64,000 bases of DNA from Apoda limacodes (Eukaryota; Arthropoda; Insecta; Lepidoptera; Limacodidae), in assembly GCA_946406115.1 (NCBI GenBank), contig OX291551.1:3038001-3102000 (forward strand), given 5' to 3'. Positions 54,865-64,000 of this stretch are shown piece after piece. The notes beneath the pieces are model-generated. The model was not told the origin of the DNA and did not search any database. It saw only the letters and a list, made by a program, of their open reading frames with translations. Each line of letters opens with the position of its first letter. The stretch's first letter is position 1. A program made the position numbers and the translations under genes.

Positions 54865-55660
54865 TAAGAAGCTCCCAGAAGTTATTAGCATTTACACATC
54901 TGAGTGCTTAGCAATTCTTTTTGCACTTCAGTATATACAGCAGTAAAAAGATTTTTCACATTAGTTGATTATATGAGTGTCCTGTTGTCTATACGAAATT
55001 GTAATCTAAGCACTAAGGTTAGCTTTAGAATATATGAAATAAATAGAATATGGACAATTCTTTTCGAACAAAATATTGATATTAAATGAACGAGAAGATT
55101 ATTTAGCCACGGCCATTACCAATTATGATCACAGAGTACATGAAACCGACGATGACCCCTTTGCTAGCAGTATTGTTTTACCGCACTCTGATTTTAATAA
55201 TGTTTTGAAGCAAAATTTAAAGAAGATTGGATACATCATTAAACTCAAATAATAAATAGTGGAAAAGGATTATGGAATTCTTCTATTTCGAACAATACAA
55301 TGTCTTTTACTCCTTGGTTTGTTAAATCTAATAAAAACATGGGACGAAAGTTTTATACAACTATGTCTAGATTAAGGCTTGGTCAATGTAAAATTTATGA
55401 TATATTAGCCAGAATGAGTATTATTGCATCATCTATTTGTAATTTTTTTAATACTGAAGATCAAACAATAGACCTTATTATTTCTAAGTGTATTTATTTC
55501 ACGATGGCTAAATTAATTATGATTGACGACTTTTGAGTATTTACAAAAACAGAAGAGAGATTTCGCGCTCTATCCAGGAAATACTTCGAAACCCTGATAC
55601 TCATCCAATATTATACAAGTTTATAGTAATGACAGGAATTGAACTTTAAAATGAAAAATA
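54865..55660 (+). pseudogene. LINE C ORF2, right half
   Basis: It takes up LINE C directly after the duplication: 'YTSECLAILFALQYIQQ' is the RNase H continuation. Later, in another frame (55,300-55,536), 'NMGRKFYTTMSRLRLGQCKIYD' and a Cys-rich end 'ICNFFNTEDQTIDLIISKC' form the C-terminal block of jockey/I-type ORF2. Several stops. Confidence 0.8.
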
Positions 55661-55679
55661 AACAACTCGGATTGGATTA

Positions 55680-55840
55680 TAAGGATTGAATAAAGATTAT
55701 ATATGACACTGAGGTCAAGTTTAGTAAATTGTCGAGTACCACCAATGATTATGCTCTGGCATTTACTTGGGTTAACCATGATACCAAATCTTTCAGACCA
55801 GTGTGTTAAATGCTCTAAATCACGGTTAAGTTTATTAATT
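55680..55840 (-). pseudogene. LINE D, downstream half of a split copy
   Basis: The minus frame reads 'DLEHLTHWSERFGIMVNPSK' and 'QSIIIGG', the block that follows the YADD box. The YADD box itself is on the other side of the 55,841-58,442 insertion (58,530-58,560), showing that this was one LINE. Confidence 0.85.
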
Positions 55841-58442
55841 AGTTAGTTATTGTTAGTAGTAGTTATTTTGGGAGACTTTAACGCCCACCATCGTGAGTGG
55901 CTCAGTTCTCGAACCAATAACTATGCAGGGATATCTGCTCATGAATTTGCTCTGACCTATGGATTCTCTCAGCTGGTACTTTCTCCAACGAGAATACCAG
56001 ATATAGAGGACCATACAAGCTCCTTACTGGACCTTCTGCTGACTACACGTCCGGATGGATACTCCGTCTCAGTGGATGCGCCTCTTGGCTCCTCGGACCA
56101 CTGTCTCATCCGGACTCGATTGTCATGCACACAACCCGATCCTTCTGGGCCAACTAATTGGCGTCGTGTGTGGCATTATAAGTCGGCAGACTGGGATGGA
56201 TTGCGAGAATTTTATGCATCGTACCCGTGGAGGCAGATCTGCTATAGCTCAGAAGATCCTGACGTCTGCGCAGCCGCAGTCACTGAGACAATCCTCGCTG
56301 GTATGGAATGTTTCATTCCTAACCTGCGAGTAGCTGCCGGCGTCAAAAAACGACCGTGGTTTAATAGGCCTTGCAGAGAAGCTAAAATTCTTAAGCAAAC
56401 TGCGTATGAGGCTTGGACCACGGCTCGTAATAATAAGGATCCGAATATTTCTGAGTTAAAACGCAAATTAAATGCTGCCTCGAGGTTCAGTAAGAAAGCA
56501 ACTGCCAGAGCAAAATTCCAATTCATCGGCAAAATAGGTGGGCGACTTGCGAGCTATCCTTCTGGGAGTCGTGCTTTCTGGTCGCTTGCTAAAGCTGCCG
56601 AGGGGAACTTCTGCCAGTCGTCATTACCCCCACTGCGAAAGACCGATGGTGACTTGGCCCACAGTGCAAAAGAGAAAGCCGATCTATTGGGCAGTCTCTT
56701 TGCCTCTAACTCGAATGTGAACGACGAAGGCGCTGTACCACCTACTTTACCGTGGTGCGGTAAGACCATGCCGGAAATCACTATAACACAGCGCGAGGTC
56801 CGGCGGGCGTTGCTTTCCCTAGACGTTCATAAGTCGAGTGGGCCAGACGGCATACCAGCAGTGGTGCTTAAGCAGTGTGCTCCTGAGTTATGTCCTGTAC
56901 TCACGCGCCTCTTCACGCTTTCCTACCACACTAGGCAATTTCCGTCTTCATGGAAGACTGCAAATGTGCACCCGGTGCCCAAAAAGGGCGATAGATCAGA
57001 TCCATCGAATTACAGGCCTATCGCTATAACCTCTCTCCTCTCCAAGGTGATGGAGCGTGTGATCAACACACAGCTTTTGAGATACCTAGAAAAACACGAC
57101 CTGATCAGTGACCGTCAATATGGCTTTCGCCACGGTCGCTCAACTGGTGACCTTCTAGTGTATCTCACACACCGATGGGCACTAGCCATTGAGAGTCAGG
57201 GGGAGGCATTGGCATGTAGCCTAGACATAGCGAAGGCGTTCGATCGGGTCTGGCACCGGGGTCTTCTATCGAAGTTGCCTTCTTACGGAGTGCCCGAGGG
57301 TTTGTGCAAATGGGTGGCTAGCTTTTTGTCCGGCAGAAGCATACGAGCCGTAGTTGACGGTAGTTGCTCTGATAGCATGGACATTAATGCTGGTGTCCCG
57401 CAAGGCTCTGTGCTGTCTCCTACGCTGTTTCTACTGCACATCAATGATATGTTGGACATCAACAACATACATTGCTATGCAGATGACAGTACTGGAGACG
57501 CTTATTACACGGGCCGTGCAAGCATCCCACGTTCCGTTGTGGAGGAAAAGCGTGAAGAACTTGTGTCTCAAATCGAGATCGGTCTGTCCAAGGTCTCTGA
57601 CTGGGGGCGGGAAAACTTGGTCCGATTCAACCCTTCAAAGACACAAGTCTGCGCGTTCACCGCTAAGAAAACCCCATTCACTGTAGTCCCACAATTCCAG
57701 AACACTCCCCTCTCCATCTCCAAGAGCATTGGGATCCTTGGCGTTGACATCTCCAGCGATGTTCAGTTCCGAGATCATTTGCTAGGCAAGGTAAAGCTGG
57801 CGTCCAAAAAACTTGGTGTACTCAACAGAGCGAAGCAGTACTTCACGTCGGGGCAAAGGTTGCTACTTTACAAGTCGCAAGTCCGGCCCCATATGGAGTA
57901 CTGCTGCCATCTCTGGGCGGGTGCACCCGGATACCAGCTTGGCCCTTTTGACTCGGTTCAACGACGGGCTGTGAGAATTGTCGACGATCCCAAACTCACT
58001 TGCGGTATCGAACCCTTAAGTCTGAGGAGAGACTTTGCCTCCCTGTGTGTGTTCTACCGCTTGTACAATGGATTGTGTTCTGAGGAATTGTTCGAAATGA
58101 TGCCCACGGCTACTTTCTACCATCGCACCGCTCGCCATCGACAGGGAATTCATTCTCACACTTTGGAACCAAAATGGTCGCGAACAGTGCGGTTTCAGAG
58201 AAACTTCCTCCCGCGAACCCTTGGGTTGTGGAATGAGCTCCCTGCCAAGGTTTTCTCTAAGGACTACAGTATGGGGTTCTTCAAAAAAGAAGTTATTAGA
58301 TTTCTGAAGGGTCGGCAACGCGCGAGTGATGCCCCTGGTGTTGCAAGCGTCCATAGGCTACGGTGACCGCTTACCATCAGGCGGACCGTAGGCTTGTTTG
58401 CCACCTTAGTGGTATAAAAAAAAAAAAAAAAAAAAAAAAAAA
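55841..58442 (+). mobile_element. LINE E, 5'-truncated with poly-A tail, inserted in LINE D
   Basis: Starts AGTTAGTTATTGTTAGTAGT and ends with a 27-base A run (58,416-58,442). Flanks share AATT (55,837-55,840 and the bases after the A run), which is either a very short target duplication or microhomology. The 3' UTR TTACCATCAGGCGGACCGTA with TTGTTTGCCACCTTAGTGG is the tail that recurs at 24,060, 34,864 and 45,870. Confidence 0.9.
55850..58366 (+). CDS. LINE E ORF2: endonuclease (partial) and reverse transcriptase
   Basis: 838 codons without a stop. The first residues are 'ILGDFNAHHREWLSS', the middle of an AP-type endonuclease, followed by 'GSSDHCLI' with the catalytic Asp-His. So only the N-terminal ~100 residues are missing. 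RT: 'HKSSGPDGIPAVVLK', 'SNYRPIAITSLLSKVMERV', 'CSLDIAKAFDRVWHRGL', 'AGVPQGSVLSPTLFLLHIND' and the active site YADD at 57,476-57,487. The end has 'QRRAVRIVDDPKL' and 'RTLGLWNELPAKVFS'. It is a jockey/CR1-group LINE common in Lepidoptera. The intact frame marks a recent insertion. It is not a host gene, and without its promoter and 5' end it should not be able to move on its own. Confidence 0.92.
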   Translation: MLVVVILGDFNAHHREWLSSRTNNYAGISAHEFALTYGFSQLVLSPTRIPDIEDHTSSLLDLLLTTRPDGYSVSVDAPLGSSDHCLIRTRLSCTQPDPSGPTNWRRVWHYKSADWDGLREFYASYPWRQICYSSEDPDVCAAAVTETILAGMECFIPNLRVAAGVKKRPWFNRPCREAKILKQTAYEAWTTARNNKDPNISELKRKLNAASRFSKKATARAKFQFIGKIGGRLASYPSGSRAFWSLAKAAEGNFCQSSLPPLRKTDGDLAHSAKEKADLLGSLFASNSNVNDEGAVPPTLPWCGKTMPEITITQREVRRALLSLDVHKSSGPDGIPAVVLKQCAPELCPVLTRLFTLSYHTRQFPSSWKTANVHPVPKKGDRSDPSNYRPIAITSLLSKVMERVINTQLLRYLEKHDLISDRQYGFRHGRSTGDLLVYLTHRWALAIESQGEALACSLDIAKAFDRVWHRGLLSKLPSYGVPEGLCKWVASFLSGRSIRAVVDGSCSDSMDINAGVPQGSVLSPTLFLLHINDMLDINNIHCYADDSTGDAYYTGRASIPRSVVEEKREELVSQIEIGLSKVSDWGRENLVRFNPSKTQVCAFTAKKTPFTVVPQFQNTPLSISKSIGILGVDISSDVQFRDHLLGKVKLASKKLGVLNRAKQYFTSGQRLLLYKSQVRPHMEYCCHLWAGAPGYQLGPFDSVQRRAVRIVDDPKLTCGIEPLSLRRDFASLCVFYRLYNGLCSEELFEMMPTATFYHRTARHRQGIHSHTLEPKWSRTVRFQRNFLPRTLGLWNELPAKVFSKDYSMGFFKKEVIRFLKGRQRASDAPGVASVHRLR

Positions 58443-59326
58443 TTGCATCATTGATATTATCAACTGTAGCCTGGGTGTATATCTGAAGATCATCAGCGTA
58501 AAGATGGGAACATCTGCTTAGGTCGTTCATTATTAGATTTACAAGAAATGAGAAAAGAAGCGGCGAGAGTATTCCTCCTTGTGGGACGCCACAAGTTAAC
58601 TCTTGCCAATCAAATTTAGACTCACCGATTTTCACAGCCTGTTACCGATTATTAAGATAAGATGAAATCCATTCAATAGCTGACGACGAGAAACCTAGAT
58701 AGGAAAGTATGCCTAAGAGAATATCGTGATCAACTGTGTTAAAAGCGTTACTAAAATCAATAAATACCAGTACTGTTAAGCAACCACTCTACATGCCATC
58801 TCTAATATCTTCTGTGACTTTCAGCAAAGCAGTAGAGGTACTGTGTCCCACCCGAGATCCTGATTGAAAAGGGGCTTAGTAAATCATTTTTATTAACAAA
58901 CTGTGTCATTTGCTTATGAACAGCGGCTTCTATAATTTTTGAAAGAAAAGATAAAATAGAGATTGGCCTTAAATGACTAATTAATGTTGGGTTTGTTATT
59001 TTAGCTAAGGGTATTACATAGGCTTTTCGCCAAATTGAAGGATAAGTGCCAGTTGCAAAGGAAAAATTAATAATGTGTCGAATCACTGGGAGAATAGATT
59101 CTAATATTAAAGTTATCATTGTCCGACTTACATCATCACATCCAACGGCATGTGATTTAAAAGACTGAATAAAAGAACGAATCTCATCATCAGATACCGG
59201 TGAAAATAAGAAACTATCACAACAAAGGGGTGGCATAGAGGTAATGTGCTGAATAGTGCTTGCCTTTATTGACGGCAACAGTGAAGCTGTTGTTGTAAAA
59301 TAATATATTGTTGGTACAAATGACGG
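58443..59326 (-). pseudogene. LINE D ORF2, upstream half
   Basis: Minus frames: 'LLCCDSFLFSPVSDDEIRSF'-like entry, 'SHAVGCDDVSRTM', 'KITNPTLISHLRPISILSFL' (open in 58,802-59,278), then in other frames the catalytic 'FIDFSNAFNT'-type region near 58,750, 'CGVPQGGILSPLLFSFLVN' and HLYADDLQI (about 58,500-58,530). Same family as LINE A. The frame ends at the inserted poly-A of LINE E. Confidence 0.85.
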
Positions 59327-60225
59327 CGGACCCGATACTACCGGTACAGTATCCGCCTGAGCTAGTGGATTTTGTGATTGAGGTCCTTTTTCCTGGGTCT
59401 TCTCTTCTTCCCGAGAGTTTGGGATCTATCGGTGGGGCCGTTGGCGGGGGGCATTAAGTTCGCACCTGCGGACAAGTTGTACTCTTGCGGAGCGATACTT
59501 GGAAGGGGAGTGGGTTGAGGTGGCGTTCAGTTAGTTGCCCGTTGGGCACTGGGACGAGGAAACGGGGGAGCGATTTTCACCCCTTTTCTCCTCGCTTCGC
59601 GCCTGAATGCAAGGCACGATCGGTCATTGGCCGTATGCGCCTGCTTGCAATTTGCACATTTCAGCGCTACAGATTGCTGGTCGCATTCCGCCGCAGGGAT
59701 CTGACGGACATGCGAGACAGGGAAGTTCGCATACGCGAGATCCTCCGCTATCTCGTCTAAGGAGGTGTCTATAGGGAGCCCCTTGATAGCTATTTTGAAC
59801 TGAGGCTTGGATAGCCTTGTTGGAAGATGGCGGTTTTGGGTCGCTGCGAGGGGGGTGTCCTTAATAGGAGACAGTAAGGACGGTAGGGCGGGCAGATCTT
59901 CGTCCCTGAAAAGCTCGTCGTCGGACTCCGAAGCCGTGTAGACCGTCGACGCGAAGATAGCTGAGGCCATAGATGTCCTAGATGGGGGCCTGTTTGTGGT
60001 TGAAATTTCACCCGTAAAAAGATTGTGCGCCACGACAACAGCCCGCACGAATCAGAGCCCCAGAGAACAGCAGAACTCTCCAAAGAGAACTGCTCTACTT
60101 AGGTATAAAGATTAAAGAAGAGTTATAATCCAAAGAAGTCTAAATGGCAGTTTAGACTTCATTTAAACTGACCAGGGGGATTTTACAAACCCCAGAGCCT
60201 CAGCCCGGGTCATGAAAAGATACTT
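59327..60225 (-). pseudogene. jockey-like LINE gag fragment (second copy)
   Basis: The open part (60,048-59,527) starts in a Pro/Ser-rich region, passes 'KPQFKIAIKGLPIDTSLDEI' (the RNA-binding-like domain before the zinc knuckles) and ends in 'LKCANCKQAHTANDRSCLAF', a CX2CX4HX5C-type knuckle. Below 59,527 further gag or linker residues continue in another frame to the LINE D border. The leader (60,225-60,110) contains CCTCAGCCCGGGTCATG, similar to 63,770. This is therefore a second, 5'-complete but 3'-truncated copy beside the one at 60,230-63,670. Confidence 0.78.
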
Positions 60226-60229
60226 TACT

Positions 60230-62311
60230 TAAGCGTGGTCGCAGTTTTCCCCACATATACTGCTATTCTTCATTTATCCAGCCACGGTGAAAGAAGGTCC
60301 AGTAGCCTTTGCATTCTGGCCGCTGCGATGGTGGGCTTACGCGATGATGTCATGAAGGCGCTATCGTCAGCGAATAACACCAGGACAACGTCTTCCTGTC
60401 TTCCTGACCCTCTCTCAGCCCCTAATCCTTTAGCGCGGGGATGTCATTCGTGTACAACGCGTACAACAATGGGGACAGGCAACTTCCCTGCGGGACTCCT
60501 GCACTGATGGGCTTTATACTTGACTCATAATCCTCAACTGAAATGTAAATCTTACAATCAGTTAAAAAGGATGCAATTATTCTCTAATAGCCTCTGGGTA
60601 TTGCCGTGTCGAGTAGTTTATACAATAGGCCCTCATGCCATACACGGTCAAAGGCCTTTTCGATATCAAAAAAGACTGCGACCGTATATCGACCTTTGTT
60701 CCTCTACGACGCCATGTAGTGCAATACTCTGGTTAGTTGGAGGGTAGTACTATGGCCACTTTAGAAGCCAAATTGTTCAGGTCTTAATTTTATAAGAACT
60801 GTATTTTTTTTAGCAATAAACGTTCAAATAATTTTGCTATTTGAGATAGCAAGGTAATTGGTCGGTAACTGCCGGCTTTCCTTCTATCTTTCCCTGGTTT
60901 TGGGAGGACTATGACCTTCCCTACCTTCCACTTTGTGGGGAAATGCCCTGTACCCTACGCATCCCGTTAAATATACGAGTGGGTGCTACCAAAGTTTTGT
61001 GAGGAAGCATAAAAATATCGAGGTTGGTAATTTGGTCACATTCGGGTGCTTTCCTTTTATTCAGTCTCCTAACGGCTAAAGAGACTTCTTTAGGGGAGGT
61101 AAACTCGACCCCCGTTAGTGACTTAACAGGGCTTGCCTGACATTGATGTACACGTTGTACTACTGAGGACTCGTGAACGATGTCTTTAATAGGGTTGGGC
61201 ATGAATTGCTCCTCAAAGTGACAAGCCAACAACTCAGCTCTGTTTTCGGATTTATAATGCCGATGGCCGTTGCTGTCGATGAGGGGACAAATGGGGTCTG
61301 ATGTTTTTATCAGTCGGTATAGTGTCGTGTCCTGTCCGCCGGCCTCCATAATGACCTTGTGCCAGGACTGGCCCCGAAATTCCTGGATCTCTTCATGAAG
61401 TTCGTTGCCAATCCGGTTTAGATCTTTTAAGTATGGGGCAGCGTGTTCTAGACCAGAGCTTACGGAGCTCTCTTTTTTTATTTTATTTAGCTCTTAAATT
61501 TTGAGGGAGAATTATTTTCCCCGAAGTGGATTTTGCTTTAATAATGGACACTTCTTTGGCTTTCTTAAGGGCTTTGTAGATTAGTTCTACTGCTTCCTCT
61601 ACGTCTTGGGGTGAATTGATGCCCTCTGAGGGGAAAAAAAAATTAGCATCTCCTTTTGGAACTTTGCCCAATCTGTTTTGGGCTTGGGACTAAGGGGAGG
61701 CTTCATCACTAGTACTGGAAGGTGATTGGTGTCGAGGTCGTACAGGACCTCACAGGCTATGGGCCACGGGATGTTACTCACTAGCGCAATGTCTAGCACG
61801 TCTGCAGTGAACTCGTCATTTGTGGGGTTGTGCGTAGGTGCCAATTATCTCGTAGCCGTGGGTCTCCGCATCTTCTTTTAGTACTTTCTCTATTTTAGTA
61901 TTACTTTTTGAACCCCACTGTACGTGTTTGGCGTTAAAATCGCCAGCCACGACCGTTGGAGTGGCATCGTTAATGATGTTACGAATGTCATCTGCGTAAT
62001 TGCGGTGGTTTTAGGCCGAAATTTTTTTTAACTCCGAGTTGCCTGTTTTCAGTCGCACCCCTATGGAGCGGATTGACTGGACGGACTAATACCACCGTGC
62101 CCCTATTCATACCGTTAACGGAGGAGACCTCGTACCTCCTGTATACGAAAAAATTCGGGACTCGAAGTTCCACCGAACGTTTTAATTTTTTTTCACCCAG
62201 TAACACGATGTGGATATCGTGTTCCTGGATTAACGTTCTCAATTGAGACGTTTTATCCCGGATCCCGTCCGGGTTCCAGAAAACTTTACTCAGTTCAGAG
62301 ACTTGGGCCAT
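60230..62311 (-). pseudogene. jockey-like LINE ORF2: endonuclease and partial RT
   Basis: Endonuclease start at 62,311 ('FWNPDGIRDKTSQLRTLIQE' with the Asn-x-Gly-Ile start of the family). It is broken near 62,010, then pieces read as 'IPWPIACEVLYDLDTNHLPV' (Asp-x-Asn-His-x-Pro-Val) at 61,844-61,599. RT part: 'VSLAVRRLNKRKAPECDQI' (61,349-60,921), a Lys-Pro-Gly-Lys and 'YRPITLLS' block near 60,880, and FADDSAF at 60,355-60,375. The copy stops just after this, so the RT thumb is missing. Many frame changes. Confidence 0.8.
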
Positions 62312-63670
62312 TAAATTGTGTTAAAAGTAGCGACGTGAGCTGATTTAACCCCTGAAGTAGGGCTCGCATTGGATTTTGGCCCGCTGCATATGCTTCTATG
62401 GCCGCGTGAAGTGCGGCTATTGAAGCGCGAGCAATATTTAATACTGCTGGGGGCACCAGCGTACTAATATTAGAACCCACAGTAATAGGGTTTGGCATAA
62501 TGTTATGCTGCGGTTGAATATATGTTTGCCCGGAAATTGGGTGGGCAGTAACGTTACTTGCCTCCTTGCTGGGTATGGGCTGTGTAGTGGTTTCCTTAGG
62601 CCCCTCAACACGGATTTTTTTGCTTACGTTTCCTTTTCTTTTTCTCCACCTGGAGTGGTTGGCCTCTCTCTGTGGCAGGGTTGGCAGGAGGTATGAGCGT
62701 AGGGGCTAATGTGAGGTTCGTACTCCTGTGGCTACGTGGCTGAAGCTGCGACTTGCGATAGTGATGGTGGGTTCGTTCTCTTCTATGTTTTTTGGGTGGA
62801 GGGGGAGGTATTTTTATGCCCCGTTTTCTTACCTCTTTGCGAAAAATTGGGCATTGCCTGTGGTTGGCAGTGTGACCTTTGCCACAGTTTACACATTTTG
62901 GTTGTGCACCTTTTTCGTTGGGACAATCGGATGCAGGGTGTCCTTCTCCACAGCGAACACTTTTTGAGGCATGGCCTAAAGCTTGGCAAAGATGGCATTG
63001 AGGTGGGTCCAGTTGTGGACGCCACGCTTCAATGCTAATGCCTGGCATAAACCGCCGCGTATGACTGAGGTGAGGTTTCCTGGGTCTGTGGCGATGCCAC
63101 TACTTCCATGCGTTCCTCAGAAACTTCCTACCATCATAGGGCAGTTACCTGTAATGGTAGGGAGGCGGACTGGCGTGCCGATGATCGCGCCTTTGTCAAA
63201 ATATCCTCTTGCGGGCTTAAATTAAATGCAGGGATTTTTCTCTGCAGTCTCGGGTCTCTAGGGGTGACCTGGAAGCTGGGCGGGATCTGAGACGACAGCG
63301 TCTGGGTTGACGTCGCTGAGTCATTGAAACTAATATTTACATTACCCTGTGGTGGGCATGGATCCGCCGTGGAAGGGCCTGGCTGCGTTAGTTGGACCAT
63401 TCTCTGGGCATTGGGTCTATCCGGCTGGGTAGGAGTAGGTTGCGTACCTGGTGGGATGCCTTCTATTGACGATAGTAACCTCGGTAGGTAGACGTTTTCA
63501 AAGTATTCCTCACCTGAAGAGGTGACTGTACTTGTAATAGATGCAGCTGACGGCCACCTCGATGGCGGAAAGGCTGAAATATATGTCTCCGAGTACTGGC
63601 CTGAAAACAAAATGCGAGCCACAACGGCGGAAGGTTGAGTGCGCGACCAGATTTCCTTGCGCTTATGTAC
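62295..63670 (-). pseudogene. jockey-like LINE gag (ORF1)
   Basis: The N-terminal part (63,622-63,134) is Ser/Pro/Thr-rich. The middle part (63,048-62,605) has knuckles CHLCQALGH and CVNCGKGHTANHRQCPIF, then 'KEVRKRGIKIPPPPPKK' and a basic end. The first knuckle lacks its last Cys because of a short loss (GHASKSVRCGEGHPASDC). A last frame (62,498-62,295) reads a hydrophobic 'LNIARASIAALHAAIEAYAAG' and overlaps the ORF2 start. Frame changes near 63,100 and 62,600 break it. Confidence 0.82.
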
Positions 63671-64000
63671 ACCCCACCTAGGCGTACGTGGGTCTCTTCT
63701 CTATCACCCTACTGGGTGTTGAGGTGCGGGTGTCGGGGGAGGGGAATTTACCTCCCACCATGACCCGGGCAGAAGCTCAGGGGTGCTGAACACCCCCGGT
63801 GAAATTTGAAAAGGCGGCCTACTTATCAGGCCCCTTTGTGGCTAATATATAATCGCCATAAGCGATATAGAAAATAGAAAAAATAAAATAAAATACGAGA
63901 GTAGACGCCAGAAAAGAAAACAAAAATAGAAGCAAAATAAAACAAAAGTAAAAATAAAGCAAAACAAAAGAGCGAAATTAAAATAAAATAAAAATGAAGC
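63671..64000. other. 5' leader of the jockey-like LINE and A-rich flank
   Basis: 63,671-63,840 contains GCTTCTGCCCGGGTCATG on the minus strand, the counterpart of 60,190-60,215, so it is probably the LINE leader. 63,860-64,000 is purine-rich simple sequence (AAAATAAAATAAAATAC..., GAAAACAAAAATAGAAGC) running off the window. Confidence 0.55.

Noticed and set aside
58016..58354. Minus-strand ORF (112 codons) opposite LINE E
   Set aside because: Antisense shadow of the intact 838-codon frame.
62728..63048. Plus-strand frames with hydrophobic stretches as a membrane protein
   Set aside because: They lie opposite the gag zinc-knuckle region and are explained by its complement.
1..64000. Bacterial or viral genome origin
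   Set aside because: LINEs with poly-A tails, SINEs, spliced gene structure, microsatellites and nested retrotransposons show an animal nuclear genome.

Overview
This is a gene-poor, AT-rich stretch of an animal nuclear genome, almost certainly an insect and most likely a moth or butterfly. The case for Lepidoptera rests on interspersed repeats I know from that order: a tRNA-headed SINE with the box-B-like string GGTTCGATTCCC (three copies), the retrotransposon tail 'TACCATCAGGCGG...TTGTTTGCCACCTTAGTGGTATAAAA' (five or more copies), the 'ACCGACTTCAAAAAAGGAGGAGG' repeat, and an RTE-type LINE 3' end. I see no single-copy host gene, no rRNA, no functional tRNA and no CRISPR. Nearly everything recognisable is a transposable element, and many are nested.

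Layout. 0.1-5.5 kb: decayed Polinton/Maverick sequence, with a protein-primed type B DNA polymerase broken over several frames and a second Polinton-type gene. 5.9-6.7 kb: a very uniform 33-bp minisatellite of 23 units. 6.8-8.2 kb: a MITE-like inverted-repeat element and a SINE. 8,337-17,148: the most notable object, a complete 8,812-bp Polinton-type element with a perfect 6-bp target duplication (CCCGAC) and terminal inverted repeats of about 1.5 kb. It carries protease, major and minor capsid proteins, packaging ATPase, integrase and three small genes, but no DNA polymerase. It sits inside the reverse transcriptase of an older RTE-like LINE. 17-26 kb: LINE remnants, a hAT-type MITE with an 8-bp duplication and small satellites. 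26.3-32.9 kb: a LINE split by a 4.2-kb R1-like LINE that has lost its RT domain. 33-47 kb: LINE scraps, SINE, foldback and tandem repeats. 47.4-55.7 kb: a LINE split by an almost complete BEL/Pao LTR retrotransposon (5-bp duplication CATGG). 55.7-59.3 kb: a minus-strand LINE split by a plus-strand LINE with an intact 838-codon ORF. 59.3-64.0 kb: minus-strand jockey-like LINE sequence, including two gag regions.

How the parts work together. In the Polinton-type element all eight interior genes lie on the minus strand in the order ATPase, small hydrophobic-tailed protein, uncharacterised protein, integrase, minor capsid, Gly-rich protein, major capsid, protease. Five adjacent pairs overlap at their stop/start codons, as in a compact virus genome. 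Each terminal repeat also carries a spliced gene of unknown function behind a TATA box, plus an array of 49-bp GC-rich repeats just inside the tip. Particle-forming and packaging genes are open, whereas the integrase is frameshifted and one small capsid-associated gene has a nonsense codon. I infer an element that once moved as a particle-like, integrase-dependent unit but depended on a polymerase from elsewhere, or used another mode of replication.
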